A stretch of 64,000 bases of DNA from Saksenaea vasiformis B4078 (Eukaryota > Mucoromycota > Mucoromycetes > Mucorales > Saksenaeaceae), in assembly GCA_000697055.1 (NCBI GenBank), contig JNDT01002398.1, positions 60,960-124,959 on the forward strand, given 5' to 3'. The notes under the pieces are model-generated. The model had not been told where the DNA came from. It worked only from the letters and a program-made list of their open reading frames with translations, and did no database searches. Numbering within the stretch: the stretch's first letter is position 1; each line of letters opens with the position of its first letter. This document shows positions 35,731 to 48,244 of the stretch, one piece after another. The translations under genes and the position numbers were made by a program.

Positions 35731-36300
35731 TTACGCTAATGTATATAAATTTCGCGTCCATGAGGAACCACGTTTACGCTAAGAAAAGAGTCAAGCATGC
35801 GTTCGTTAATACATCAGTTGGCAACAAATCGATACACTACTTACATCAACGCGGCTCCTTGATGGACGCGAAATTCATATAGACAGCATAAAAATTTGTT
35901 CATGGTTAGTAAATGGAATAATATTTGGATTTCATTTTACTTACCCCCGAAGGGTAATTCCACCATTCGATGGATGCTGCACCCCGCACCGTAATGGGTA
36001 GAGGTGGGAGAAGGAAGAAGAAGGCACAAGGCCAATGAAAACGTACTGCAGAGGACTTGAAGCGATACAACGTCCAGCGATCTATTATACAAGATGAGTG
36101 ATGCTGAGCGCGACATTATTTATTTTACTTACTTAAGTGATGGGTAAAAAACGCCACCACAGCCGAGACGGTTTGGGACAGAGGTCATACAGGCTAAACA
36201 ATACATCAAAAGACATGAGTGATCCTGGATGTGTATCCCATTAAAAGTACATACCGGGGATGTAAAACGAACAGAGCCAAAGAAAAAAAAAGGAATTCAT
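35731..36300 (-). CDS. Small multi-exon gene, paralogue A of an inverted pair
   Basis: Exons inferred on the minus strand: 36255-36300 (MNSFFFLWLCSFYIP, signal-like), 36133-36193 (ACMTSVPNRLGCGGVFYPSL), 35945-36081, a short one ending at 35845, and 35731-35778 (RKRGSSWTRNLYTLA then stop). Splice sites are good (GTATGT, GTAAGT), but the fourth exon cannot be placed in frame. Main support is conservation: the same promoter edge, start, second exon and last exon recur in inverted orientation at 37.3-37.7 kb. The product would be a small secreted or membrane peptide with several cysteines. Function unknown. Confidence 0.35.
35738..35882. repeat. Imperfect inverted repeat around the last intron of paralogue A
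   Basis: About 30 bases at 35738-35770 (AAATTTCGCGTCCAT core) are mirrored at 35853-35882 (ATGGACGCGAAATT). The arms overlap the last two exons of paralogue A, so a hairpin could form around the intron. It may instead be a small inserted element. Confidence 0.65.
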
Positions 36301-36429
36301 GCGTCCCTTTAAATACGGTCACTTTACGCGTTCCGATTGGTGCGTTGGGGAACCTATTACAATGGACCAGCGCAATGCATCTTTGATTCAGAAGTAACCA
36401 GCGGGTACTGGCTTCGCTTCGCATCCTTG

Positions 36430-37300
36430 CTTTTCTATGGGAAGAGAAGAGATATATCTAAACGATATCTGATCTGGCTGGTTTTGTCGCGAGAGCCAAT
36501 GAGCACTGAAGGAGGGGAGGCCAATGAACTGTTGGCAAAGAAGCGCCCTATTTGAAAGGGGCAGTGGGGATGGGCGAATCAGAGAGAGAATCTGCACCTG
36601 TTGCTTTAGTATAAGAAGGTACATGCTTCTCTACTGCTCCTCACCGCAGAATTGAGGTGGTGTCCACGCAAAGGAATATTTGGATGACGCAAATGTATAG
36701 TCAAAATCCAGTGTTCGTATTCGTCCATTCAACAAACGTGATATTTGTACATGAATTCCAATGAACTCCTTCGTCATCTGTAATTTTTCTATAGAATTAA
36801 AGACCTGCTGACTAAGTTGGTCAGTCAAAGATCGTTATACCATGTGCTTATGCGGGTTCTTTAGAACTTTCTTCGTATGAAAAGGACAACCATTTTCTAT
36901 TCTCTACTTTTATTCAACAAAGCTTAGAGGAATAGTAGAGAACCACTGAAAGGATTCATTCAAAGTACATAATTTACCTTTACGATGGAGAAACTCGAAA
37001 CCATAGAATAACAGCGTATGTTTTTGAGGCCAGCTTTGTCTATACTACAGGCATAGTGCATCTCTTTGGCTTGAAAGATCACATGGTGGTAGCGACATTT
37101 TCTGCAACTCCAAAATCTACTGGATCTGGAATCAACGTCTGTGTCAGGTAACTATTATGAGATGTTCAAGCCAAATAACTTTTGCACTGGAAAGTGTTGC
37201 GTCCTTGCACTGGGAAGTAAGTCGTTTTGCGTTAATCCAAGAAATAGCTCGCGCCTGGATAACCAGATTCCTGCATTAAGTCGCTTCAGTGACGCATTTT
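36430..37300. other. Spacer between inverted paralogues
   Basis: No gene is established. A minus-strand frame at 36631-36828 (RLLNGRIRTLDFDYTFAS) reads like real protein followed by a stop, possibly a relic exon, but I cannot name it. Confidence 0.35.
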
Positions 37301-37381
37301 TCAGTATCCCATCGGAAGCGATAAGAATGTCTCACGATAAGAACAGGTTCCACCCAAAATGATCCGTATTGAAAGGGACGC

Positions 37382-37744
37382 ATGAATTTCCTTTTTTTTT
37401 TCTTTGCCTCTGTTCTTTTATAAAAACCATCCCGGTAAGGATGTCAATTCTCCAAAAAAACGTATACGGAATCATTCATTCTCCATGTTTGTATTTTAGC
37501 CTACAAGACCTCTGTTCGAACCACCTTGACTGAGTGAGCTCCCTCTGTCGCATTCGGTAAGTGAAATTATATCCATTTGTACGCACAATTGTCATTCATT
37601 CTTACATTCTTCATCTGGGGACCAAGTTGATGTAAATAGAGTATTACTTCATCGCGAATTTATATACTGATCACCGCGCATTTCATCTCTTCTTAGCGCA
37701 AACCTGGCTCTTGATGGACGCAGGATTTACATAGAGTAGCATAA
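37382..37744 (+). pseudogene. Paralogue B, decayed inverted copy of the 36-kb gene
   Basis: From about 37340 the plus strand matches the minus strand of paralogue A: a shared AAAGGGACGCATGAATT start context, a T9-11 run, an intron, an exon beginning CCTACAAGACCTCTG (A: CCTGTATGACCTCTG), the donor GTTGATGTAA, the acceptor TTCTTAG and a last exon RKPGS-stop-WTQDLHRVA. Stops occur early in exon 1 and in the last exon, and exon 3 of A has no counterpart. It is a pseudogene. Confidence 0.6.
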
Positions 37745-38142
37745 ATTTCATCCAATAAGCAGTATGAGATGAATAGATAACCGTGTACCTGTACATGACT
37801 TCAACGGCTTTATGGCGTTACTGATAATGAGGCATTGTATGCCTTTTTCACGAGTATTATAATCGATTTCATGCGTGATGAGCATTAGGACAAGCTGGGC
37901 GACGGATGAACGCACTTTGTTATATTTTCTATCCCATCAGAGATACTCTTGGGGCCCTGTAAAATGTCTTCCGGGAGGCACAATGCCAGAAACATCAGGC
38001 AAGAGGCAGTCGGACTTTCGTGCGATGCCGACTTTCCGTGATCTGCCGTGTTTGCTTTAAAGTGACTGTTTGGGTATACTGAGGACATTCAAATTCAGAT
38101 GTCCAGGCACTTTTGGCAGCGCTTCTTTTTGAACTCTAAACC

Positions 38143-39871
38143 ATGAGCGAAACTACAACTACCATGATGCCACCTCATCCGGGACTTGATCACTTCAATG
38201 CTGAAGAGCTTAAACAGAAGTGCCCTGCATTCTCCTCGGGATGTCCCTACGCAAAACTAGAAGAAGTTGATTTCGTTGCTGTTAGCTTTGGAGAGGTTTC
38301 CAAGTGGTAATAAATAAAACGTACACAAATTATTGTTTACTAAACCAGCATGCTTTCCTTAGCCCTGCTTTTCAAAAGGGTAAAGTAAATAAATAGAAAC
38401 AATTTACCTGTTTTTTAATGCGATTGCAGGCTGTCCCTTCTCGAATAAGTCCAAGGAAGAAGTCCAATCGATGATGGCTCAGATACCAAAAGAACACCCT
38501 GTGCTTAACATCAATGGTGAGGTTATTGATTTATTTTATAAGCAAACTAATGAATACGTCTTAGAACTCCCATCTTGTGATGAGGGTATCGCTTTGGTCA
38601 AGCTATTGAATCAATTTTTGACCGAAGCTCAGCGTGAGACTCTCTTTGGAAAGGACGAGGTTGCCCAGCAGGAAAAGCCCACTGAACCTGAAGTACTTGA
38701 AAATCCTGAGTTGGCCAGTGCTATGCGTGAAGGAACCAAAGTGGTACACAGAGCAGCTGAGACGAGCGTTTTTACCAAGTTTAGTGTTCTGTGAAAACTT
38801 ATCATGAAACTGACCCGTCATATGATAGACGTTTTCTCAAAGGCGATATCAATCGAGATGAGTACGGACGGTATATCACATCTCTGTACTTTGTGTACAA
38901 GTAAGTTTCTCGATGTTCCTTTTTTTCCTTTTAACGAAAAGTGATGCTCAACAAACGATGCAGATCAATGGAAACTTTACTTGACAAATACAAAAATGAT
39001 CCTGTTGTCGAAATTATCCACTTTCCTTTTGAATTAAGCAGAGAGGAGAGTTTGTTGAAAGGTAATACTTGTTACACTTGATTTGGTCTCATTTGGTTGC
39101 ACAGATCTTGAGTTTTATTATGGCAAGGACCGCGTGGCTGAGTTGATCGACCCTGCTACGATGACACCTGCCGTCAAAGCATACGTGCAAGCTATGGAAG
39201 AGGCATGTGCCAAGAATCCTGCTTTGTTAATTGCCCATAGTTACTCACGTTACTTGGGTGACTTGAGTGGTAGGTCGTTAGCGAGGACGATAAAATTGCA
39301 TGGCTAACGCAGCCTTTGAGGTGGTCAAATTCTGGCCAAGCGACTCAAGAAACATGTGTTGGGTTTGCAGGAATCCGACAGTGAATGGGACTCTAACCAA
39401 GGCCTTGAATTTTATCTCTTCGAAAATCTGGGCAACCAGGCCGAATTCAAGTCATTCTACCGGGAGCGCCTTAATGGCGCCAAGGTGGACGCTGCTACAA
39501 GAGGTGGGCTGCGACATGTCAAAATCTCTGGCGATACTTATAATAGAACTTTAGATATGATTGTTACGGAAGCTGTCCAGTCTTTTGAACTGAACATTGC
39601 TGTGTTTGACGAGATCCAAGCGCTCTCAGAAGCAAAGCAGCTGGTGCCAACACTTCAACCTGCTGCTGAGGAAGAATTGGAAGAAATCATTGGTCTGCAA
39701 GAGATTGATGTAAGGATCAACACAGTGCGTTCGCCAACAGGTTCAAGAGGCTCAAGAGGCTCAAGAGGATGCCCTTGTCCTAGCCGACAATGGGTTGTGG
39801 CTCTTTCGGTTGGTATTGCCGCAGTTGTCATCGGTGCTACCGTCATCCAGCAATCCATTCGACGAAAGTAA
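38143..39871 (+). CDS. Heme oxygenase with N-terminal Cys-Pro repeats and tail anchor
   Basis: It breaks down heme to biliverdin, iron and CO. Seven exons (38143-38306, 38363-38379, 38430-38778, 38829-38900, 38964-39061, 39105-39269, 39321-39871) sum to 472 codons, i.e. 471 residues. Exon 2 is only 17 nt and is required to keep frame. The N terminus has two tandem motifs, KCPAFSSGCPYAK and KCPAFQKGCPFSN: four Cys-Pro dipeptides, like heme regulatory motifs. The catalytic domain has the proximal His in GTKVVHRAAETS and the distal-helix signature HSYSRYLGDLSGGQIL. After an acidic linker and SRGSRGSRG repeats, a C-terminal hydrophobic helix (WVVALSVGIAAVVIGATVI) plus QQSIRRK forms a tail anchor, as in HO enzymes of the ER. 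Confidence 0.92.
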
Positions 39872-39901
39872 AAAGGACGTATCATGCTCTCTTATTTCTT
39901 T

Positions 39902-40522
39902 TTATTTTTTATCGTTCAATCCATAATACCAATATAGACCGACGACGATTAGTGTCAAGGTTGCTGGTAAAAGATCCATTTGCACAATTAAATAGACCCA
40001 AATGGTGGCTAGTCCTGGTGCTCGTAACATTTGTCCTAGTGAAGGAGAATGCTGTAAAGTGTACATAAGGAAAGAACCTACAATGATGGAACTGATGCCC
40101 ATCATCGCCTGCACCCATTTCGATGCTTTGTACCGATTACTCAAGTAGATGAAGGGCAATAGTGCTAAATGATTTATGACACTGAGCGTTGCTGTCATTC
40201 TGTTTTCTCGACTCTACATACCTGGTGCTGATTTGACAGCTCTCAGCAAAAGATCAGTGATGGTCCACTGTTCGCTGAATTGCACCTTTACTGTCACTTC
40301 AAATGCTGCCAGTAGAAAACCAAAAGGAATGGACATGAAAACGGCTTGCCAGAAGTACTCTGCCGTGGTTGCTTCGCGAGCTGCCAACTCTGCTTCTCGT
40401 TTTTTGACTTTCTGTAGCAACCCAGATTGGTCGATCAGTCGTTGTTGTTCTGATTCAGATACATTTCCCAGGTTGTTTTTCGGGATACGCTGAATAAGCG
40501 GCTCTGCTGGTTTCTTTCGCAT
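39902..40522 (-). CDS. DUF7719-like fungal membrane protein
   Basis: Two exons (40222-40522 and 39902-40164) with a 57-bp intron encode 187 residues. The N terminus is charged and coiled (SGLLQKVKKREAELAARE). Three to four hydrophobic segments follow: WQAVFMSIPFGFLLAAFEV, WVQAMMGISSIIVGSFLMYT and YLIVQMDLLPATLTLIVVG. The block LRAPGLATIWVYLIVQMDLL matches what I remember of the fungal DUF7719 family, whose function is unknown. The gene converges on the heme oxygenase gene with 30 bp between stop codons. Confidence 0.75.
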
Positions 40523-41150
40523 ATTCAGTATACGGGAAAAAAAGAAGAAAGAAAGGAGCGGAGAGCTTCACCTTCCAATTTCGGACGACGATTTTGTGCG
40601 CGTGCGGGCATCGGAAAGGAAAACGGTACCTTGATTTTCCCCGTTAGTTCGTAGTCTTTAAGAAATGGAATCAAGCACAATTATTATATGTAATTCTTTT
40701 TCTGAATAGTAGGTTTAAAGTATGTCCCGTGGCTGTAACGAGAAGTAGGATTCTTCTTTAAACGGGTTGTTGCTGCAAGATCATAACATCTCCGCAGGCT
40801 GCAGACATGAGTCTAAATTGAAGTTGTGCTGTTTCGTTTACCAAGAGAATAATAACAACAAATAATCATTGTATTTTGAGTCAAAGCGTTCTATGCAAGT
40901 GAGAGTTGGCACGTATAAAAAGGAAAGGGAAAAAGTAGTGTGAGGTTGCCATTAGCAATTGAATTTTTTTTTCTTGATGCTCGGGACCTGGAAATGAAGA
41001 AAAAGCAAGGAACCTTATTGGCCACAAAATCAAACAGACATTGGCGGGTCGTCCGTTTCCTTCTTTTCTTTCTTGTTCATCTCGTTCCATCTTACTGGTC
41101 CGGTTGAACACTAAGCTACTGTTGCGGAGAGAAGAAAATATTTGACAGTT

Positions 41151-44100
41151 ATGGTAGAAGGTACCACTGCTAGGACAAGAGTTTCGTCGCTGGCAGCTGC
41201 CGGTGTCAGCGGCAACGCCAACGCCACGACCACCACAGCCGCCGCGAGACGACCTACCAAGACACCAGCTACTACGACCACAAGAACTGCTACTACAACG
41301 ACTGCAGGAAGAACTGCGACCACCGCGACAACAGCAACCAGAGCTTCTTCTGTACGCTCGTCAACTGGAGCGACGACGACGACTCGTACAGCGACGGTGT
41401 CAACCGCTCGTACTCCCAAGTCACCGCCTCCACCAGGCACTACGAGCTCCGCTGTCAAACCAACAGCACGTACAGGCACTACTACAGTGAACAAGACTGC
41501 AACCACCTCAACCTTAAGTCGCAGAGCAACAACGTCCACGGCTTCGTCGAGCCGGACCTCGGCGTCGTCCTCCTCGACCACCTCGCCAACTTCATCTTCC
41601 GCTCGAAGGTCACTGACCTCGGCGGTTACACCTGCCCGCAGGCCCTCTGTCGTCAGACCCGGCGCTTCAACTACAACCACCCAGACAGCGAATGGTACCA
41701 AATCGTCGGAACTGGTATCCGAACTGAAAGCTCTGAAAGAAAAGGTAAACAGTAAAAATATGCTTTCGCTTTCACAACACGTCTGACAAATAACAGCAAA
41801 GCGAGCTGCAACTTGCGCTGGCAGAAAAGCAAACACTTGTAGATCAAAAAGAATCGGAACTCACAGAACTGAAATCAAAATACGAACGGTTGGAACTTGA
41901 GTTGGCAGAGAAACAGAAAGAACATGCAGAGAAGGAGGAGGCAGAAAAGCAAGAGAATGAGCAGAAAGAGGAATCAGAGAAGGTAGCTGAACCGTCATCG
42001 GAGCCAGAACAGATTTCTACGCCTGCTGTCGATGCAGAGAAAGAGAAAGAAATCAACGAACTGCAAGAGCAACTGCGTACACTCACCGATCAGTTGGAAC
42101 AGACGAAAGCAACGTTGGCTGAGACGGAGGAGAAGACAGCCAAAGTAACCTCAGAGTACGAAGAAGAAAAGCAGAACATGATTCGGGCACGTGAAGAGAT
42201 CGAGGAGAAATTGCGTGAAAATATGGAAAAGCTCCGCGAAAAACTTGAAGATGAGAAAGATGCTTTAAGCGATCAAATTCGTGAAAAGGAATCAGAAATT
42301 GCCAAACTCAAGAAAGACATGGACGATATGCGTGGCAATATCCAGGTAAGAAATAGACCCACGTGAATATGGATCGTTGTAATCGTTCTGTTTGTAGGAA
42401 ATGCACCAGAATCACCAGAGTCGCTTGACAGGTCTGACAAACCAGCTTAATCAGCAGCACGCGGAACAAATGGATGCTGTAAAGAAAGATTATGAAGAGC
42501 AATTGCAGAAGCTGCAGGAAGCGTACAACAAGGCAACAGAAGCCGATACAGACACGCAGCAGGAAGCTGATGCGGAAAAACAAGCATTGCAGACAAAAAT
42601 TGATGTAATAGATTAGGTTACAGGAAAGAGCCACGTCCATTAACTGTCTTGGCTAGGAACTCGAAGAATCAGCAGCCGAGAAGAAGATGTTGTATGAAAA
42701 CAAGGTGGCTGATGTGCAGGCCTCTTATGATAAGCAAATTCAGTCATTAAATGACCAGCATAAGCAAGAACTGGAGAATATTTCTTCCTCTTTGAAGGTG
42801 TGTACGTTCTTATAGATTTACAGCGTATTCATTTATTATGTTTCCAAGGCGGAGATATCTGCTTTACAGAAGGTCCACCAGGAGAACATCCAGGCAATGG
42901 TAGAGAGCCACAAGACAAAACTCGAAGAAGTTCGAACGGCAACAAGCATTGCTGCTGTTGAGGAAGCTCGAGCCGAAGTCCAGGCGGCATGCCAACAAAA
43001 GTTTGATGAGGAAATGAAAATTACCAAGGCTGAAGTTCAGGACCTTCTCCAGAAGTTAGAAGAACAGCAACGCGTAGCAACGGAAGAAAAGACTGCGTTA
43101 GAGGCTAAGATTCAGGAGGAAAAGCAATCCTTAGAAGAGCATTACGAAAAGCTCATTCAAGAAGAAAAAGAAAAGGAGAAGGTATTTTGAGGAACGATTT
43201 TGACATCATCTCATTCAAGACTGGATCAGACTCGCCTTGAAAGTGAGCATGCAGCAGCTCTTACAGAGTTGGAGAAGAAGCACGCAGAAGCAATCGAAGC
43301 ACAGTTGAAGTCATCCAGCAAAGAAAGTGAGGAGTACTTGGAGAAGCTCAAGTCAGATCATGCCAAAGCAATTGAAGAGTTGCAAAGTGCTCATGAATCA
43401 GCTATCAAAGATACAAAGGGCGCAAGTGCTACGATCACGCGTGCAGAGACAGAACGTGAGCTAAGGGCTGAGTTTGAGCAGAAGATGGAGCAGCTCGTTT
43501 CTGGCCATCAACAGGCCATGGAGCAACTGGAAGCGCATCACGCCGAACGCCTAGCAAAGGTGGAAGATGAGCTAAAGGACGAGATTGCCAGACATGAAAC
43601 GATTGCACAGCAGCACGAAGAGGAGGTGAAGCGACTGACAAGTGACAGTGGAAACCATCTAGAAGAGATCAAGCGTGAAGTAGAGGTACGTCGGAAAAGA
43701 GTACACCAAAGCTCGGATGCTGAATTTTATACTGTTATCCAGACAGCTTTGAAGGATGTTCATGCGGCAGAATTGGCAAGACTTTCTTCGGAACATGAGT
43801 CGAATCTTAATGAAATGAAACTGCAACACATTGCTCGTCACGACAAGGAGTGCGAGTCTTTGAAGAACACGCATCAAGAAGAACTGAAAAAGTTGAAAGA
43901 ATCACACAGCGCTTTGATGGAGGATCTTAAAAAGGGTCATCAACAACAAATTGAAGAAGTTCGCGTGAAAATTGAGGTAACCTATTCATAGCTCACATAT
44001 AATTGATTCACACAAATCGACGATAGGAAGATGTCAAGGAACAGATCGAGAAAAAGCAGCTCGAACTGACAGAAGCCCACGAACAACAGTTAGCAGCTTT

Positions 44101-45941
44101 AAAAGAAGCACACGAAAAGGAGCTGGCAGCCGTAAAAGAGCTTCAAGAACAGCAAGCTCAGGAACTGGTCAAATACCAGAACCTCGAAGAATTGCACAAG
44201 GTCGCTATCGCTGAACTTAACGAGTCGCACGCTGCCGCTTTGGCTGATATGGAATCGAAGTTGAGCGGTGATGCACAAAGTATCAAGACAAATGTGGAGG
44301 TAACGAGAGGCTCGCCTTCTCCGTTAACAAACCAACCTTGGCATAGGCGTCTTTGAGAGCTGAATTCGAATCGCTTACGGCAAAAGCGGAAGCCGAGCAC
44401 GCTGAAGCAATTTCCGGTTTACGGAAGGAGCACGAAACTGCGCTAAGAAAGGCGGAATTAAGAGTTCAAACTATCGCAGACAGTACACGATCGGAAATCG
44501 AGGTTTGCAACTGCGAAAATACATAGAACAAAAAAAAATTAACTGGAGCTTAAATTCTAGGCATCCTTAGCGAACGATTACGAAGCACAAATCCAACATT
44601 TGATGACATCTCATGCGGAAGAAGTAAAGAAACTGAAAGAGGAACTGACGAGTGCATCGGAAGAGCATGCCAGCTTTAAGTCGCAAAAGGAGACAGAAAT
44701 CATCACGTTGGAGAAAACTTACCAGGAAAAACTGACAGTTGTTGAATCCCGACAAAGTACGGAATACGAGAAACTCCGAGAACAGATAGAAAACAGCGCC
44801 CAGAACGACATTGAAGCCGCTTGGAAAAAACTGAATGCAGAGCATGCCGAGAAAGTGAAAGAAATTGAAGAAAAGCATGCACAGGAGATGGAAAGTTTGA
44901 AGCTGGAGTTAGAAACGTTAGCAGAAGAACTTAATGCGTACATGAAGGAGAACGAACAGCTAAAATTAACTGTCAAGGTAAAGAAAGGCGCACGATTTGT
45001 TTGTTTTTAATGCATTAGCTAACGCCATGCGCTAGACTACACAAGAGGAGTGTGATTCCCGATTGTCAAAATCGTCCGATGCACATGCACAAGTGCTGGC
45101 CGCTTTGCAAAATCAGATCCAGGACCTTGAAAAGAAGTACGAAACCGATATGTCTTCCACACGCGCACTTCTGGAGAAAGAAACAGCATCGGCACAGAAT
45201 AAGGAAGCAGAAGTGCAAAGGTTGCAAGTAGAGATTGAACAGCTTCAGTCCACGCTTGGCAAAACAACCGAGCAGCTGCGAACTGTGGATAATGGAGACA
45301 GAGAACAATTAAAAGCTATGCAGAATTCTTACGATACCATGGTTGCAAACAAAGATAAGGCAATTAGAGAATTGGAGGGTCGTCTTCAGGAATTAATGAA
45401 TGGCCATGCAAATGGTCATCACGAGGTGAGTCCAGTGGGTTAGATGGCGACGGAACGAAGTGGTAACATTTGCTTTGATTTTGTAGAATGTTTCTGAGCA
45501 GAAACTACAATCTGTCGTTGCTCAGCATCATAAAGAACTCAATCTCTTGAAGACACAGTGCCAGAACCTTCTTGATATGAAAGACCAAGAGCTCGATGAA
45601 TTTTCTTATCGTTTGAAGACAGTTACCAGTGCTCACCAAAAAGAAATGGAGTCAGTACACAAGAAATACCAAAGTAAAACCGTCAGTCTGGAGGAAGCTC
45701 TCAAATCAAAAGACATGGAGGTGGGATTCATGGAACGAGATATGGAAGCCTCAGAGGTAAAATATACAATCATGGGATATCTCTCTTACTAATTATTCCT
45801 TTTCCAGGCCAAAATACAGCAGCTACAAAAGGAGAACGAGCAGATGTTGAGGTAAGTATAGAGAATACGTAGCGACTTAACTGACTTTGAAAACATAGGT
45901 TGATTAATCAGCTACAAGGAGAGATGCATCAACTTAAGTAA
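41151..45941 (+). CDS. Large coiled-coil protein with Thr-rich head
   Basis: The ATG at 41151 opens a head of about 190 residues that is extremely rich in Thr, Ser, Ala and Arg (TTTTAAARRPTKTPATTTT), probably disordered. From about 41800 to the stop at 45939-45941 the protein is almost unbroken coiled coil over about ten exons with short introns (for example ending near 42345, 43180 and 43975). Recurrent words are EELQSAHESAI, HAEEVKKLKEEL and EKHAQEMESLKLE. The last exons read LQKENEQMLRLINQLQGE. Length (about 1,400 residues) and composition recall golgins, myosin-tail-like or spindle-pole scaffolds, but no diagnostic domain is visible, so no function is assigned. Confidence 0.78.
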
Positions 45942-47364
45942 TAGGCCATTTATTAACAACTAGCAAGCGACAGATAGACATCGACTGTGCGGATTTTATA
46001 TTGATTGTGATTGTGAGCCATATGAATAAAAATGGTGCATCAACCAACAGTCGCCGTAAACTACATCCACTGTGTCTGGATTGCTTAGCATTGAGAGGAA
46101 GTTCACTTTGGTAACAGTGGAGCGGAATTGACCAGAATTGAAACGTGCATGCTATCTACTTTACGATTGGAGAAACGCTTCGATATGAAACAAAAAAGTA
46201 ATTTTAGATTAGACAAAAATTACTTTCCACCAGACTTCACAAGACGTATGCATAGTAAGGACAAAGCATGATCAGATGGAGTTGGGAACCGTTGACGGGT
46301 GAATTGCAAAAGGCATCGCCCTTTACCTTTATAAACGAGAATGGTAACACCAAATTTATCAGACATCATTTATTCCAAGTTAAAACAAACCATACGTGAA
46401 AATTTACCAACGTCAGCCGAAAGTTCATCGTATGAATAAACATTTGATTTCCTGGCAAAGCAGCTTCTGGATTACTGGCTGCCAGTCTATGTATCATTGT
46501 GACGAAACATGTCAACATGTTGGGGATAAGCCAGGATTTCCAAGAAGTGTCGGCTAATCAGATGAGGTTTTTGTCAGTCTAAGATGACTCACAGTGCAGA
46601 AATTTGTTCATCTGTCAGGTTGCATGTCTTAAGATAAGATGCGTCAACGTATCTAAGAAGTACCTGGTCAGTTTCTGTTTATTCGTCGTAACTAGACCAT
46701 CAAAGACGAATGGAAGATCATTAAAATGAATGAATGGTAAGCAACTTGGCGTTTCAACGAGAATGCCTGTTGAGAATGTCTTCTTCGTAATGAGGAAGGT
46801 TGCTATTCAATTTTAAGGTATGGTGCAATTGGAAGGGTGCAGAAACTAGCATTTCTGGAAATCGATAAAATTCAAGTCCAATTTGGATATTTCACACACA
46901 AGTCTGGAACGGAGAACCAATTTTTGGTAATGGCTATGGGGTTCCCTTATATGCTTTTTTTCTTAGGTTTCTTTTTTTGTTTTGTGTACTTGGGTTCGTG
47001 TATCATCCACTGCGATCCAACGACGTGAAAATGGTATGGTTCATATTGCTTGACCTATTTAGCTATCCAAACACTGCAACGGGGTCTTCTTATGTGAAAC
47101 AAATAAAATAGCAGAGTGATTTCTACTATTGCTGCCTCAATGCGTAATCCAGGGATAGATAATACATATTAATCTAACTAACAGATCGAGTAACTGTGCC
47201 AATGTAGAACAAGACCAGAATAAGAAAAAGTTTGCACCATTACAGCTAACGTCGCACCAAGGTGCACTACGGACCGAGAAAATTTCACGGGTTTAGCTAT
47301 GGAATGTGGAATTTTGATTGGTTCATACCTGGGCTCCTACGGGCACAAAGGCCCAATCTACTTG
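45942..47364. other. Intergenic, no gene seen
   Basis: AT-rich and without long open frames. The frame at 46837-47028 has a hydrophobic end but no family motif. Confidence 0.4.
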
Positions 47365-48085
47365 TCAAGGTACGAATTGGTCATTATGCAGTGGGCAAGA
47401 CTTCCTGAACGCAACATGACAGCAACGACAGACCTGTGCCAAAATGATGTCATGTTCAGGAAGTTGGAAAACAACGTCTTGGTACAGCGGTTGTGTGTCT
47501 TGACGTTGTGCGTTCTTAGCAATATATGAACGAACTTCTGCTGGCATCAACCGTAATGGCTGCGCTTTAGGATAAGGTGACGCAGTGGATGATAAACCTC
47601 CAAGCGAATATATTGATGTTCTTAGTCAATCAAACCAATGATCAGTCCCTTACAATCGTAAGTAATGACACGAGTATGAAACCGTCTGCGCTGATCCTCA
47701 GAGACATGGCTCTGTGCATTTCTATCTTGCGAACAAGCAGCATAAAATGACACGACACGTTTCAACTGCGGATCAATAATCTCTTTGACATAATACTTAT
47801 ATCCAACACAAAGCCCCGCAGCAGTGATGATCTTCCTCACAATGTCACTCCCAGTCCATTGTGCTAATTACCATAAAGTCTGCAAAACTGAGTGTTTTCG
47901 GTTTGCGAATCTATTGTTTCTGCCGGTAGAATGAAATGCTCATCGAAATCTTCCTTGTTCCTGGATACCAAAAATTGGAGCCATACCAAATTCCCGGCCC
48001 GGAGATCAATAAAGTTTAGAGTAGTTTCGGTGGGTGTGCGGTTGTGCAAGGTATGGCTCCTAGAGATCTGTAACAAAAAAGCCAA
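47365..48085 (-). pseudogene. Mutator-like (MULE) transposase N-terminal relic
   Basis: Minus-strand pieces line up in the order expected for the N-terminal part of fungal MULE proteins: LVWLQFLVSRNKEDFDEH, then SFYAACSQDRNAQSHVSEDQ, RRFHTRVITYDCKGLIIG, YHPLRHLILKR and MPAEVRSYIAKNAQRQD. They are interrupted by an in-frame stop after GLID (near 47620) and a frameshift before MPAEV. The catalytic DDE domain is absent. This assignment rests on remembered family patterns. Confidence 0.5.
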
Positions 48086-48244
48086 AAAAAGACACTGTAT
48101 CCAGCTTTTGACCGGGGACTATGAAATAGCGGTTGCACCGCGTTTTGTCACGTGGGCCTGTCTGTTTTCGACCTCCAATGTTAAAAATGAAGAAAATTCC
48201 GCCTGGTTTTTCTTCTTTTCCTTCATAACGCCATTTCCATGTAA

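Noticed and set aside
37501..37530. tRNA-like B box (GTTCGAACCACC)
   Set aside because: No A box at the right distance, no cloverleaf stems; the stretch is explained as an exon of paralogue B.
41111..41836. 241-codon minus-strand open frame
   Set aside because: It is the shadow of the Thr/Ser/Ala-rich head of the plus-strand coiled-coil gene; composition is Val/Ala/Glu-rich only because ACN and GCN codons are read backwards, and the plus frame splices into a coherent protein.
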